From positions 1 through 6,682 of the forward strand of contig JACZXR010000139.1 in the NCBI GenBank assembly GCA_022571535.1: 6,682 bases of DNA. Direction: 5' to 3'. The notes under the pieces are model-generated. The model was given only the letters and a program-made list of their open reading frames with translations. It had not been told where the DNA came from and ran no database searches. Below are positions 1 through 6,099 of this stretch, one piece after another. The stretch comes from Deltaproteobacteria bacterium (lineage in GTDB: Bacteria > Desulfobacterota > Binatia > UBA9968 > CAXXLF01). Both the position numbers and the translations under genes were made by a program. The number at the start of each line of letters is the position of its first letter. Positions within the stretch are counted from its first letter, which is position 1.

Positions 1-553
1 CGGGCGTAAGCAGCATGACCTTGATTCCGAGGGTCGTAGCGGTGAGGTGCGCCCAGATGATTCCCCAGAAGGAGTAGATGTTAAACGGCGGCTCGTGGAT
101 AAATGGGAGCTTGAGTAGCCACTGGTTCAGCAGGCCGTAATTCGGATCGAGCAGAAGAATCCATCCCATGGTTACGGGCAAGACAGGAAGAAAGAACGAA
201 ATCCAGAACATAAACTCGAGCCCTCCCCTCATGGGGATGTCTGTGCGCGCGAGCAACCAAGCCAAAAAAATGCCAAGCACCAGAGCAATGATCTGGCGGG
301 TTATCGCCAGGGAAAACGTGTTATAAATGGGCGCCAACATGCCTGCTGAAGTAACCACCTCCTGCCAGCCTTGAAGCCCATAGACCACGGGCTCCCCAGG
401 CTGTGAAACTTGAAAACTGTTAAGGATCATCATCAGGAGAGGTGTGAGAACCAGGAATGCCACCAGCCCCAAGAGGAGGCTCATAAAGAGCAGTGAGGAA
501 TTAAACCTTACCGGTGAGCCTGTGTGTTCTTCCAGAGCCTCTGTTATTGGCAT
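1..553 (-). CDS. ABC transporter permease, Fbp/Afu-type, N-terminal part (cut by window edge)
   Basis: The first 184 codons of an inner-membrane permease are open from ATG 553 to the window edge, so the C-terminal two thirds lie outside. Hydrophobic segments fall near residues 20-45, 77-103, 112-135 and 158-183. Family-typical pieces are LNSF (45-48), FLAWLLARTDIP (96-107) and WILLLDPNYGLLNQWL (131-146), which the permease at 6100 also carries in diverged form. Such permeases form the channel of a binding-protein-dependent importer with an ATPase like the one at 1639-2766. The start is bounded by an in-frame TAG at 571-569, six codons upstream. No good Shine-Dalgarno lies before it; the nearest is a weak TAGGG about 14 bases upstream. 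It was probably the last visible gene of an ATPase, binding protein, permease operon, but it now follows a broken gene and a 341-base gap. The family call is firm. The substrate is unknown. Confidence 0.9.
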   Translation of the reverse strand, partial: MPITEALEEHTGSPVRFNSSLLFMSLLLGLVAFLVLTPLLMMILNSFQVSQPGEPVVYGLQGWQEVVTSAGMLAPIYNTFSLAITRQIIALVLGIFLAWLLARTDIPMRGGLEFMFWISFFLPVLPVTMGWILLLDPNYGLLNQWLLKLPFIHEPPFNIYSFWGIIWAHLTATTLGIKVMLLTP

Positions 554-894
554 AGCCTGATCTAGACCCTACTGCCTTAAGATCTCAGGAGGGCCAATTT
601 GAATCCACAAGGTGCCATCCATCAGAACGATCTTTCCAACGTGAAAGAACTCTTGGCAAAATTGTTCTGCCTCTGAGTAGACCCTAACGTTGCAAAACAA
701 GAAGGCTAAAAAACGCTGAAAGCCGCGTGGTTATTGCATTGCAGGCAATTTAACCGGCGAACCTGTAACTCACTGTTGGTGAAGTCCAGAAACATGTCCA
801 ACATCAAAGAAAAACCTACCAATGACGCTGATTTCTGAGCAATCATCTATTCACGTTATGCAACGACAGGGTAGAGGCAAGTTGACGGGGAGTC
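554..894. other. gene-free stretch between cupin remnant and permease
   Basis: I can assign no gene to these 341 bases. On the minus strand, 733-569 is open for 54 codons between stops. It ends in GKIVLMDGTLWIQIGPPEIL-RQ at a TAG that is in frame with, and five codons before, the permease start. It has no start codon near its beginning and resembles no family I know. A second minus-strand frame (ATG 846 to TAG 706, 46 codons) includes LNCLQCNNH and overlaps the first. No convincing promoter, hairpin with T-tract or tRNA-like fold is visible. It may be debris from the rearrangement that produced the neighbouring chimera. Confidence 0.5.
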
Positions 895-1305
895 TCAACC
901 CTCGCAAATACTGACGTTAGGCATTTGGAAAGGAACCCCCTCAGCCCTTACAGCAGCAACGTAGTCAATTCTGATCTGTGGGTCCTCACCCTCGTACTCA
1001 ATGAGAGTTCCACCCTCCCTGGTGCTGACACGAACCCCAGCTCTGTTCAAGGCCTTAGCAATTCCGAGACGATATTTTCCCGAGTGAGTGGTAAAACGAA
1101 ATGCAAATTGCCGCGCCGGCTCTCCTCCTTCCAGTCTACCTTCACAACCTGATCCCCTTTTCCTGCCCTGTACGGCCTTATTCCCGCTCCTCGGGCCACA
1201 TCAAGGTATTCCCTGCGAACGTAAGATCAGTAGAATAGTCCCTCCCTGATGGTGATGGGCCTTATGATAACGACCCGCCGGCCACTCAGCGAAATGTCCC
1301 GCCAA
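895..1305 (-). pseudogene. decayed cupin-domain protein (5' end missing, frameshifted, internal deletion)
   Basis: Read on the minus strand, four collinear pieces in three frames rebuild a cupin. Piece one (1305-1210) reads LAGHFAEWPAGRYHKAHHHQ and on to RSQG, giving the His cluster of cupin motif 1. Piece two (1207-1187) reads TLMWPEE. Piece three (1184-1125) reads GIRPYRAGKGDQVVKVDWKE. Piece four (1122-898) reads EPARQFAFRF, then STREGGTLIEYEGEDPQIR, then a C-terminal tail to TGA 897-895. A one-base loss near 1209 (GGxATACC where GGTTATACC-like sequence is expected) and another near 1185 (C-G in place of a CNG codon) explain the frame changes. Between pieces three and four, family members usually carry a segment with a P..WFHQHFN-like second metal motif; it is absent here, so about 20 codons seem deleted near 1122-1125. 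The N-terminus is replaced by a binding-protein fragment. Metal binding and folding should be lost. The cupin call rests on my memory of the family's motifs. Confidence 0.75.
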
Positions 1306-1614
1306 CGAGCTGCCTCCAACATGGACATCGAAGTAACGAACGCCAGCCTTGTACTCATTCGAAATCCTTCTTATCGACTTCGAGCCCCTGCCCGGCACGG
1401 GCTTCAGGTCAATCCCGGCAAAGCGCTGCTCGAAAACCTTCTCCATTTGCTTTCTCAACTTGGCACTTGCCGGAATGGAGGCGACGATCTTCCCCTCCTT
1501 TTTTGCCGCCTCTACAACCTTCTCCCACTCTCCTGCAAAACCGCTTCGCACTAATCCGAGGAAAAGGAAAGACGCAAAGACAAAACAAACAAACACCTTA
1601 ATCCCTCTATGCAA
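1201..1614 (-). pseudogene. truncated ABC substrate-binding protein fused to cupin fragment
   Basis: This 137-codon frame begins with a lipoprotein-free Sec signal peptide: basic HRGIK, hydrophobic residues 7-22, likely cleavage after GFA at 27. It continues as a standard Fbp-type binding-protein N-terminus: GEWEKVVEAAKKEGKIV (28-44), an IDL-PVPGRGSKSIRRI strand-helix stretch (68-84) and YFDVHVGGSS (94-103). From residue 104 the sequence is cupin (LAGHFAEWP, with the HHH cluster at 120-122), until TGA at 1203-1201. Intact relatives are about 350 residues, so two thirds of the protein is gone. The start is TTG 1614, with AAGGAGG at 1637-1631 about 16 bases upstream, which is rather far. GTG 1596, preceded by AGAGGG, is the alternative but would drop the basic N-region. 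It lies 24 bases after the ATPase stop, as expected for the binding-protein gene of that operon. The exported product, if made, could not bind a ligand. Confidence 0.8.
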
Positions 1615-1638
1615 AAAACCCGTTAAAACCCCTCCTTA

Positions 1639-2766
1639 TCAAGTTTTGACGTTACTAACTGGCAATTCAGACTTGTGCCAAACATGCACCGATTGAGGAG
1701 ACAGCCGCAGGCAAATCTTCTGTCCCGGTGAAAGCGGATGGGCGCGAGAGGTTGAAATTGTAAAGTCAGCCTCCCCGTAGCGAAGATGACACTCAAAATG
1801 GTCCCCTAGAAAAACCGCCGTCTCTACCAGGCAAGGCACCAGGTTCAAACCCGCAGCCGCATGATCCATCTCGATTTTCACCTCCTCCGGCCGGATGGAT
1901 ACAACCACAGGATCCCCTTTCTTAAACCCCTCACCATTCTGAGCACACTGAATCCGGGTACCTTCGTTAGCCGAAAGACCCACCAAGACCCCTCCGTGGT
2001 CCTCACTCAGAATTTTCCCCTCAAACCAGATCACCCGACCAATAACCTCCTGTACAAATCGGGTACGAGGCCGCACGTATATCTCCTCTACAGATCCGAG
2101 CTGCTCTATTCTCCCGTCCTTCATCACCGCAAGCTGATCCGTAAGCGTCATGGCCTCTACCTGATCGTGGGTAACAAAAATCACCGTGATCGAAAGCCGC
2201 CTCTGAAGAAGTTTCAACTCAAGGCGCATCTGCTCCCGTAGCATCGCGTCCAGATTGCTTAAAGGCTCATCCAGAAGCAAAATTTTTGGGGAATAGATCA
2301 GCGCCCGGGCCAAGGCTACCCTCTGCTGCTGACCGCCGCTCAAAAGCATCGCCGAACGGTCCTCCAACCCAACAAGGCCCACCAGCTCCATCACATCACC
2401 AACCCGCTCTCGAACCTCTTTCCCCCTCACCCTGCGCAACTTCAAGGGGTAAGCAATGTTTTCAAACACAGTCATGTGGGGCCATACCGCATACGACTGA
2501 AAAACCATCCCCATCTCACGCTTTTCGGGAGGGAGGAAGAGACGCTGTCTTGCTGAGGCAATCGTTTTTCCGCCAACTCTTATCTCGCCCCTGTCCGGCG
2601 TTTCAAAACCGGCAATCATGCGTAGCGTAGTGGTCTTGCCGCAGCCGCTAGGCCCAAGCAGGGTAAGGACCTCACCTTTCCTGACGTCAAAACTCACGTC
2701 CTGTGCAGCAGTGACGCTGCCGAATTTCTTGCTAAGGTTCTTTACTTCTAAAAAGGGGGGTTCCAT
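1639..2766 (-). CDS. ABC transporter ATP-binding protein (Fbp/Pot/Mal-type with C-terminal TOBE region)
   Basis: This is a complete 375-residue ATPase that powers a binding-protein-dependent importer from the cytoplasmic face of the inner membrane. All nucleotide-site motifs are present: Walker A GPSGCGKT (38-45), Q-loop Q90 in MVFQSYAVWPHMTVFEN, signature LSGGQQQ (142-148), Walker B ILLLDEP (162-168), D-loop SNLDA (170-174) and switch H200 in FVTHDQ. Residues from about 240 to 375 form the accessory C-terminal region, with a TOBE-like IRPEEV at 291-296. Length and layout match FbpC/PotA/CysA-type subunits; motifs alone do not fix the substrate. ATG 2766 is used because no other in-frame start is near. 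Its AAGGA sits only one or two bases before the ATG, so initiation may be weak. A promoter lies at 2784-2812. The next gene in the operon is the broken binding protein, then a permease at 553. No lesion is visible in this gene. Confidence 0.95.
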   Translation of the reverse strand: MEPPFLEVKNLSKKFGSVTAAQDVSFDVRKGEVLTLLGPSGCGKTTTLRMIAGFETPDRGEIRVGGKTIASARQRLFLPPEKREMGMVFQSYAVWPHMTVFENIAYPLKLRRVRGKEVRERVGDVMELVGLVGLEDRSAMLLSGGQQQRVALARALIYSPKILLLDEPLSNLDAMLREQMRLELKLLQRRLSITVIFVTHDQVEAMTLTDQLAVMKDGRIEQLGSVEEIYVRPRTRFVQEVIGRVIWFEGKILSEDHGGVLVGLSANEGTRIQCAQNGEGFKKGDPVVVSIRPEEVKIEMDHAAAGLNLVPCLVETAVFLGDHFECHLRYGEADFTISTSRAHPLSPGQKICLRLSPQSVHVWHKSELPVSNVKT

Positions 2767-2783
2767 TTCCTTAATACTTTGAA

Positions 2784-2812
2784 TATCTATTTATAAATAA
2801 TCATAATGTCAA
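2784..2812 (-). promoter_or_regulatory. sigma-70-like promoter of the ATPase operon
   Basis: On the minus strand a perfect TTGACA (2812-2807) is followed after 17 bases by TAGATA (2789-2784), a half-matching -10, in a very AT-rich stretch. It would start transcription about 10 bases before the ATPase ATG at 2766, giving a very short leader. TATAAA at 2795-2790 is an alternative -10 but leaves only 11 bases of spacing. The -35 is convincing and the -10 is not. Confidence 0.5.
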
Positions 2813-2891
2813 CAGATTCTTCACCGAAATATCTTGGGGTGATGAGATCTTCAAATTAATTGGGTAGAATAGGGTGTTCTCCTTATATCTT

Positions 2892-3617
2892 ATGAAGCTC
2901 TCGGTCATCGTTCCGGCCTACAACGAAGAAAAGCTCATTGTGAGCTCGCTTGCGAGCATTCAGAGGGCGTTGGCCCCTGCTGTCCAGTTGGGATGCCAGA
3001 CCGAGCTTATTGTCGTGGATAACGGCTCCAGCGATCGTACCGCTGAGCTGGCGACCCGCTCCGGCGCAAGTGTCGTCTTCGAACCGGTCCGTCAGATTGC
3101 CCGGGCGCGCAATGCGGGCGCGGCCACTGCTACAGGAGATTGGCTGCTCTTCATTGACGCCGATTGCTGGCCGGAACCCGCTTTGATCAGCAACGTTCTG
3201 GACTGCATCCAGGATGGCAGGGTAATGGGCGGCGGGAGCACCGTAAAGATGGAGGGGATGTCGTTTCCTCTGGTCCTCCTGAGCCGTCTCTGGAACGGGG
3301 TGTCCAGACTTCTCGGGTGGGCTGCGGGCTCATTTATCTTTTGCCGAGCCAATGCCTTTCATGAGATCGACGGCTTTAGCCTCACCTATTACGTTGCAGA
3401 GGAGATCGACCTCACCATCCGGCTGAAGCGGTGGGCCCGTGACCACGACAGCCGCTTCGTCATCCTCCACCGACATCCCCTGCTGACGTCCGGACGAAAG
3501 GAGTGGCTCTACACTCGCTCCGAGATAGCCGGCACCTTCTGGAAGATGCTCAGGCATCCGCGACGATTCTTCCGGGATCGGAGCCTCTGTACCCCATGGT
3601 ACGACGGCCGACGATAA
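2892..3617 (+). CDS. family 2 glycosyltransferase (GT-A fold)
   Basis: A 241-residue cytosolic or membrane-associated enzyme that should transfer a sugar from a nucleotide-sugar donor. The acceptor cannot be told. The start MKLSVIVPAYNEEKLI is the classic GT2 first strand and donor-site loop; VVDNGSSDRT (41-50) follows, then ARARNAGA (70-77) and the metal-binding DxD as FIDADCW (87-93). Later come a GGGST strand (113-117), FCRANAFHEIDGF (150-162) and an acid pair in AEEIDL (169-174), where the catalytic base of GT2 enzymes usually sits. The C-terminus PWYDGRR is an ending I associate with small stand-alone GT2 proteins. There is no strong transmembrane segment; residues 124-150 are only moderately hydrophobic. 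ATG 2892 fits the family. An in-frame GTG at 2874 would add six residues, and neither has a good Shine-Dalgarno (AGGG at 2871-2874). It stands alone, divergent from the ATPase and convergent with the next gene, and by eye is richer in G+C than the gene at 3706. Confidence 0.9.
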   Translation: MKLSVIVPAYNEEKLIVSSLASIQRALAPAVQLGCQTELIVVDNGSSDRTAELATRSGASVVFEPVRQIARARNAGAATATGDWLLFIDADCWPEPALISNVLDCIQDGRVMGGGSTVKMEGMSFPLVLLSRLWNGVSRLLGWAAGSFIFCRANAFHEIDGFSLTYYVAEEIDLTIRLKRWARDHDSRFVILHRHPLLTSGRKEWLYTRSEIAGTFWKMLRHPRRFFRDRSLCTPWYDGRR

Positions 3618-3705
3618 GCACGGGGGCTTGCAGCTCTCAGCTCATAGGGCAGGCACCGGAGACACCGGGATGCACATCCTGCAGACCAGGCGTAACTCGC
3701 AGAAG

Positions 3706-4674
3706 CTAATCTTGAAGGCTTTGAGGGAAAAATAAGTCGTTCAGGACTGGCCTCTGTTTTAAAAGCCCCTGTTGGACTTGGTAGTCTATTAAAGTCTCTA
3801 AAGTTTTCTTGGCACAAGAATCCAACAGATAACTAAAGGGATCGTCACCGACTAGATCTCTCAGCCACCTGGCCTCATTTTTATCCTCTTCACTCAAGTA
3901 TCGCTCATCCAGTGCTCGGGCCCGGCGGAAGGCAATCAAGATATTCTTCACAACCCACGGATGATCTGCCACGATATCCTCACGCAGAACCAACGTATGA
4001 ATTACTGGAAGGACGCCGGTCTGGAGAAAGTACTCCGCCTCTGTTTGACGTGGCTCTTCAACTACACATCGCAAATTCGGATTTTTCGCCAGATCATTGT
4101 AGGGCTCCAGCGCAGCGGCAATATCCCCGGCCTCGACCATCTGGATAGCATGTTCCCTGGTTCTCGGGTCAGGAATGAATCGAAGTCGAACACTTTTAGG
4201 TGGAGGGTAAACCACCTCATCTCCAATCTCATTTTCCACCACATGCCAGTCCATATCCTCAGGTCTCACTCCGTACTCATTTTGCAGTAACCCTCGCACC
4301 CACACGGCAGTCGTGGAATTATACCGATGCACAGTGACACGTCTCCCTTTTAACTCGGATGGATTTTTCAAATGAGACGTGAGGGGGCAATAGATACAGC
4401 GATGGCGGAATTTACGAATCAGAAAAACAGGTAAAGCACGGATCGGAACACCCTGGCTTCGAGCCAAAATGAATGAGGAGGTCGATAACTCTCCCCCTGA
4501 AATTCTTCCCTCGATAATCCAGCGGTGACGCGCACCTGTATTATCGTATCCCTCAGAAAACTGTTCTCGGCACTCAAGATTAATTCCCTCGGGTTGGACG
4601 GACCTGTCAAACAGGGCCTTGGTACGGGGAGTAAGAGCCAAGCCTAGGGTAAGATTCAAAGTTTCCGTAGTCAC
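3706..4674 (-). CDS. 4,5-dihydroxyphthalate decarboxylase-like / NMT1-type binding-fold protein
   Basis: A complete 322-residue protein resembling the Pht5 family. Pht5 itself decarboxylates 4,5-dihydroxyphthalate to protocatechuate, and its fold is that of a periplasmic binding protein. Many relatives are annotated as ABC substrate-binding proteins. Family landmarks seen are LTLGLALTPRTKALFD (8-23), VQPEGINL (26-33), ELSTSSFI (62-69), IPVF-like LPVFLIRKFRHRCIY (81-95), LKGRRV (108-113), TAVWVRGLLQNEYGV (122-136), IHTLVLREDI (225-234) and HPWVVKNILIAF (238-249). There is no signal peptide, which favours a cytoplasmic role over a secreted binding protein. The start is GTG 4674; an in-frame TAG lies ten codons upstream and there is no ATG. 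The Shine-Dalgarno is poor, and TTG at codon 6, preceded by GGA, is a possible alternative. It is divergent from the binding protein at 4910, sharing a 235-base regulatory region. The real reaction, if any, cannot be named from sequence. Confidence 0.8.
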   Translation of the reverse strand: MTTETLNLTLGLALTPRTKALFDRSVQPEGINLECREQFSEGYDNTGARHRWIIEGRISGGELSTSSFILARSQGVPIRALPVFLIRKFRHRCIYCPLTSHLKNPSELKGRRVTVHRYNSTTAVWVRGLLQNEYGVRPEDMDWHVVENEIGDEVVYPPPKSVRLRFIPDPRTREHAIQMVEAGDIAAALEPYNDLAKNPNLRCVVEEPRQTEAEYFLQTGVLPVIHTLVLREDIVADHPWVVKNILIAFRRARALDERYLSEEDKNEARWLRDLVGDDPFSYLLDSCAKKTLETLIDYQVQQGLLKQRPVLNDLFFPQSLQD

Positions 4675-4724
4675 ATCAGCTGCTGCAAACTTCGCGTCAA
4701 ACTAACAATCTGAGATATAACATA

Positions 4725-4749
4725 AGCTGAGGGGCAGGCCCCCTCAGCT
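4725..4749. repeat. 10-bp-stem inverted repeat in divergent promoter region
   Basis: AGCTGAGGGG (4725-4734) and CCCCTCAGCT (4740-4749) are perfect complements around the 5-base loop CAGGC. It lies 50 bases before the GTG of the Pht5-like gene and 42 bases before the TTGACA of the binding-protein promoter. A T6 run at 4765-4770 comes 15 bases after the stem on the plus strand, too far for a standard intrinsic terminator, and the minus strand has no T-tract after it. It could be an operator or an RNA hairpin in the leader of the minus-strand gene. Confidence 0.7.
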
Positions 4750-4790
4750 ACGTCTGAGCCTACATTTTTTGCAATAGAATCAACAAAGAC

Positions 4791-4817
4791 TTGACATGGG
4801 TAAGTGCTTTATATATT
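4791..4817 (+). promoter_or_regulatory. sigma-70-like promoter for the binding-protein operon
   Basis: TTGACA at 4791-4796 is followed by TATATT at 4812-4817 with a 15-base spacer, which is short but usable. A second TTGACAT begins at 4816, 25 bases after the first, and no good -10 stands 17 bases from it. Transcription from the first would start about 85 bases before the ATG at 4910. The -35 match is perfect, but the spacing makes the call uncertain. Confidence 0.5.
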
Positions 4818-4909
4818 GACATTAAAGACTTTTACTTTTTTCAGGTTTATTAGCAGACCCGTCGTTCTTAGGTCAAGGGCCTATTTCGATTACAAAAAGG
4901 AGACCCCCC

Positions 4910-5971
4910 ATGCCCTCTTCGAATAAAATATTCTGGCCTATTTTTATTCTTGGACTTTGGTCCCTCTTTATACTTCCCCCTTCTGCCCTTTCAGGCCCTC
5001 TCGATTCGTATATTGAAAAGGCAAAAAAAGAAGGAGCGCTCCGTGTGGGCATCACCATTCGCAAGAAGAGATTTGGAAAGCCTGCCGGGGAAAAGTATCT
5101 TCAAGCCTTTCAGAAACAGTATCCGTTTCTGTCATTGAAATTTAGAAGAATCGGAGGATCCCGTGAGCGAGAGAGGGTCCTTGCCGAGATGACGGCAGGT
5201 CTCATCAAATACGACGTTGTCACCATGAGCGAGACGGCAGTGCCCATTGTCGTTCAGGCAAAACTGCCTCTGATAGTCAACTGGGGTAAATTGGGGATCC
5301 CGAAATTTTTAATCCATCCAAAAAACGTGGGGATCTCAATGAGAACGCCCGTTTATGGCATTGCCTACAACCGGGAGCTCGTTTCAGATGAGGTTGCCAA
5401 GACATTTACCTGGGAGACCTGTAATGATCCCAAATGGCGAGGCAAGACCGCCATGGACGACCGGCCGCGCCACCTGAACATCCTGTACCAGGACAATGGC
5501 TGGGGAGCGGAGAAGACTATCGATTACGCCAAACGCTGGGCAGCCAACAAGGTAACCGTCGAAGCAAGCCGCTCGACCGCAGCCCAAAAGCTAGCCGTGG
5601 GCGCTTACCCTTTGATTTGCGGCATGCCGCGGCGGCAAGTCCGCGACCTTCAAGTCCACGGCGGAGTCGATTCCGTCGGCATCGTTTACCCCGAACCCAT
5701 CCCTGTGGGAATCGGCGACATTATCTACGTCCCCAGGAAGGCCAAGCACCCCAATGCCGGAGTTGTCTTTCTTGCCTGGACCGCAACCAAGAAAGCGCAA
5801 AATCTCCTGGACCAGACCGACTTCTCCGGACATCCCTCCTTCGAAGGGAACGAGGTTTCAAGCACCCTCAAGGGGAAGAAAGTCGTTTATGGAGACTGGG
5901 CGTACAGCAAGCGCTCGGATGAAATCCTGGCGAAAATACTTCGAGCGATGGGATTCCCCGTGGTCCGCTAG
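4910..5971 (+). CDS. ABC transporter substrate-binding protein, extracellular family 1 (Fbp-type)
   Basis: A complete 353-residue exported protein that captures a small solute in the periplasm and delivers it to the permease encoded next. The signal peptide spans about residues 1-29 (KIFWPIFILGLWSLFI, then PPSALS-G). The mature part starts with YIEKAKKEGALRVG (34-47), as in Fbp-type proteins; the same amphipathic helix opens the broken binding protein at 1614. Family marks are YDVVTMS (101-107), PVYGIAYNRELV (147-158), CNDPKWRGKTAMDD (171-184), IGDIIYVPRKAKHPNAG (268-284) and a C-terminal helix to VVR. I see no clear adjacent Tyr-Tyr iron-ligand pair, so iron is not demonstrated as ligand. 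Length is normal. ATG 4910 has a strong AAAGGAG at 4896-4902, seven bases upstream. The permease follows after 128 bases, an interval that contains a GC-rich palindrome. Confidence 0.93.
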   Translation: MPSSNKIFWPIFILGLWSLFILPPSALSGPLDSYIEKAKKEGALRVGITIRKKRFGKPAGEKYLQAFQKQYPFLSLKFRRIGGSRERERVLAEMTAGLIKYDVVTMSETAVPIVVQAKLPLIVNWGKLGIPKFLIHPKNVGISMRTPVYGIAYNRELVSDEVAKTFTWETCNDPKWRGKTAMDDRPRHLNILYQDNGWGAEKTIDYAKRWAANKVTVEASRSTAAQKLAVGAYPLICGMPRRQVRDLQVHGGVDSVGIVYPEPIPVGIGDIIYVPRKAKHPNAGVVFLAWTATKKAQNLLDQTDFSGHPSFEGNEVSSTLKGKKVVYGDWAYSKRSDEILAKILRAMGFPVVR

Positions 5972-5991
5972 GACGAAGTGTAGAAATTCTC

Positions 5992-6005
5992 TGAGGCCGG
6001 CCTCA
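5992..6005. repeat. 14-bp perfect palindrome between binding-protein and permease genes
   Basis: TGAGGCCGGCCTCA reads the same on both strands and lies 21 bases after the binding-protein stop. As RNA it could form a 5-bp GC-rich stem with loop CCGG. No T-run follows, so it is not an intrinsic terminator. It might protect the upstream message end or lower expression of the permease relative to the binding protein, as such intergenic hairpins often do in importer operons. Confidence 0.45.
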
Positions 6006-6099
6006 TGTTCCCACCGTGGCCTGATGATCCAGCAAAAATACTCTCCTCCCATGGCTGCGGTCATTCGCCGAACCTCCGCCCTGAACAGGAGAGAGAACA

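Noticed and set aside
706..846. 46-codon minus-strand frame with CLQC-like cysteines
   Set aside because: No family resemblance, no Shine-Dalgarno, and it overlaps another unassigned frame; treated as chance.
1049..1139. Minus-strand reading VDWKEESRRGNLHFVLPL, which recalls the end of 3-dehydroquinate synthase
   Set aside because: Only VDWKE is the proper cupin frame. The rest is an out-of-frame reading of EPARQFAFRF, so the resemblance is accidental.
925..1152. Plus-strand 75-codon frame
   Set aside because: It lies antisense to the cupin remnant, whose minus-strand reading gives recognisable motifs (REGGTLIEYEGEDP). The plus frame has no family features and no Shine-Dalgarno.
1249..2630. 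Several plus-strand frames opposite the binding-protein fragment and ATPase
   Set aside because: They are shadows of clearly coding minus-strand genes with full ATPase motifs.
3092..3557. Minus-strand frames within the glycosyltransferase
   Set aside because: They are antisense to a gene with intact GT2 motifs and have no features of their own.
3618..3705. Possible terminator between the convergent glycosyltransferase and Pht5-like genes
   Set aside because: Only short matches such as GGATG-CA-CATCC with a 2-base loop are present, with no stable stem followed by a T-run on either strand.
4725..4770. Inverted repeat plus T6 as an intrinsic terminator
   Set aside because: The T-run is 15 bases from the stem, and no plus-strand gene lies upstream within 1,100 bases for it to end.
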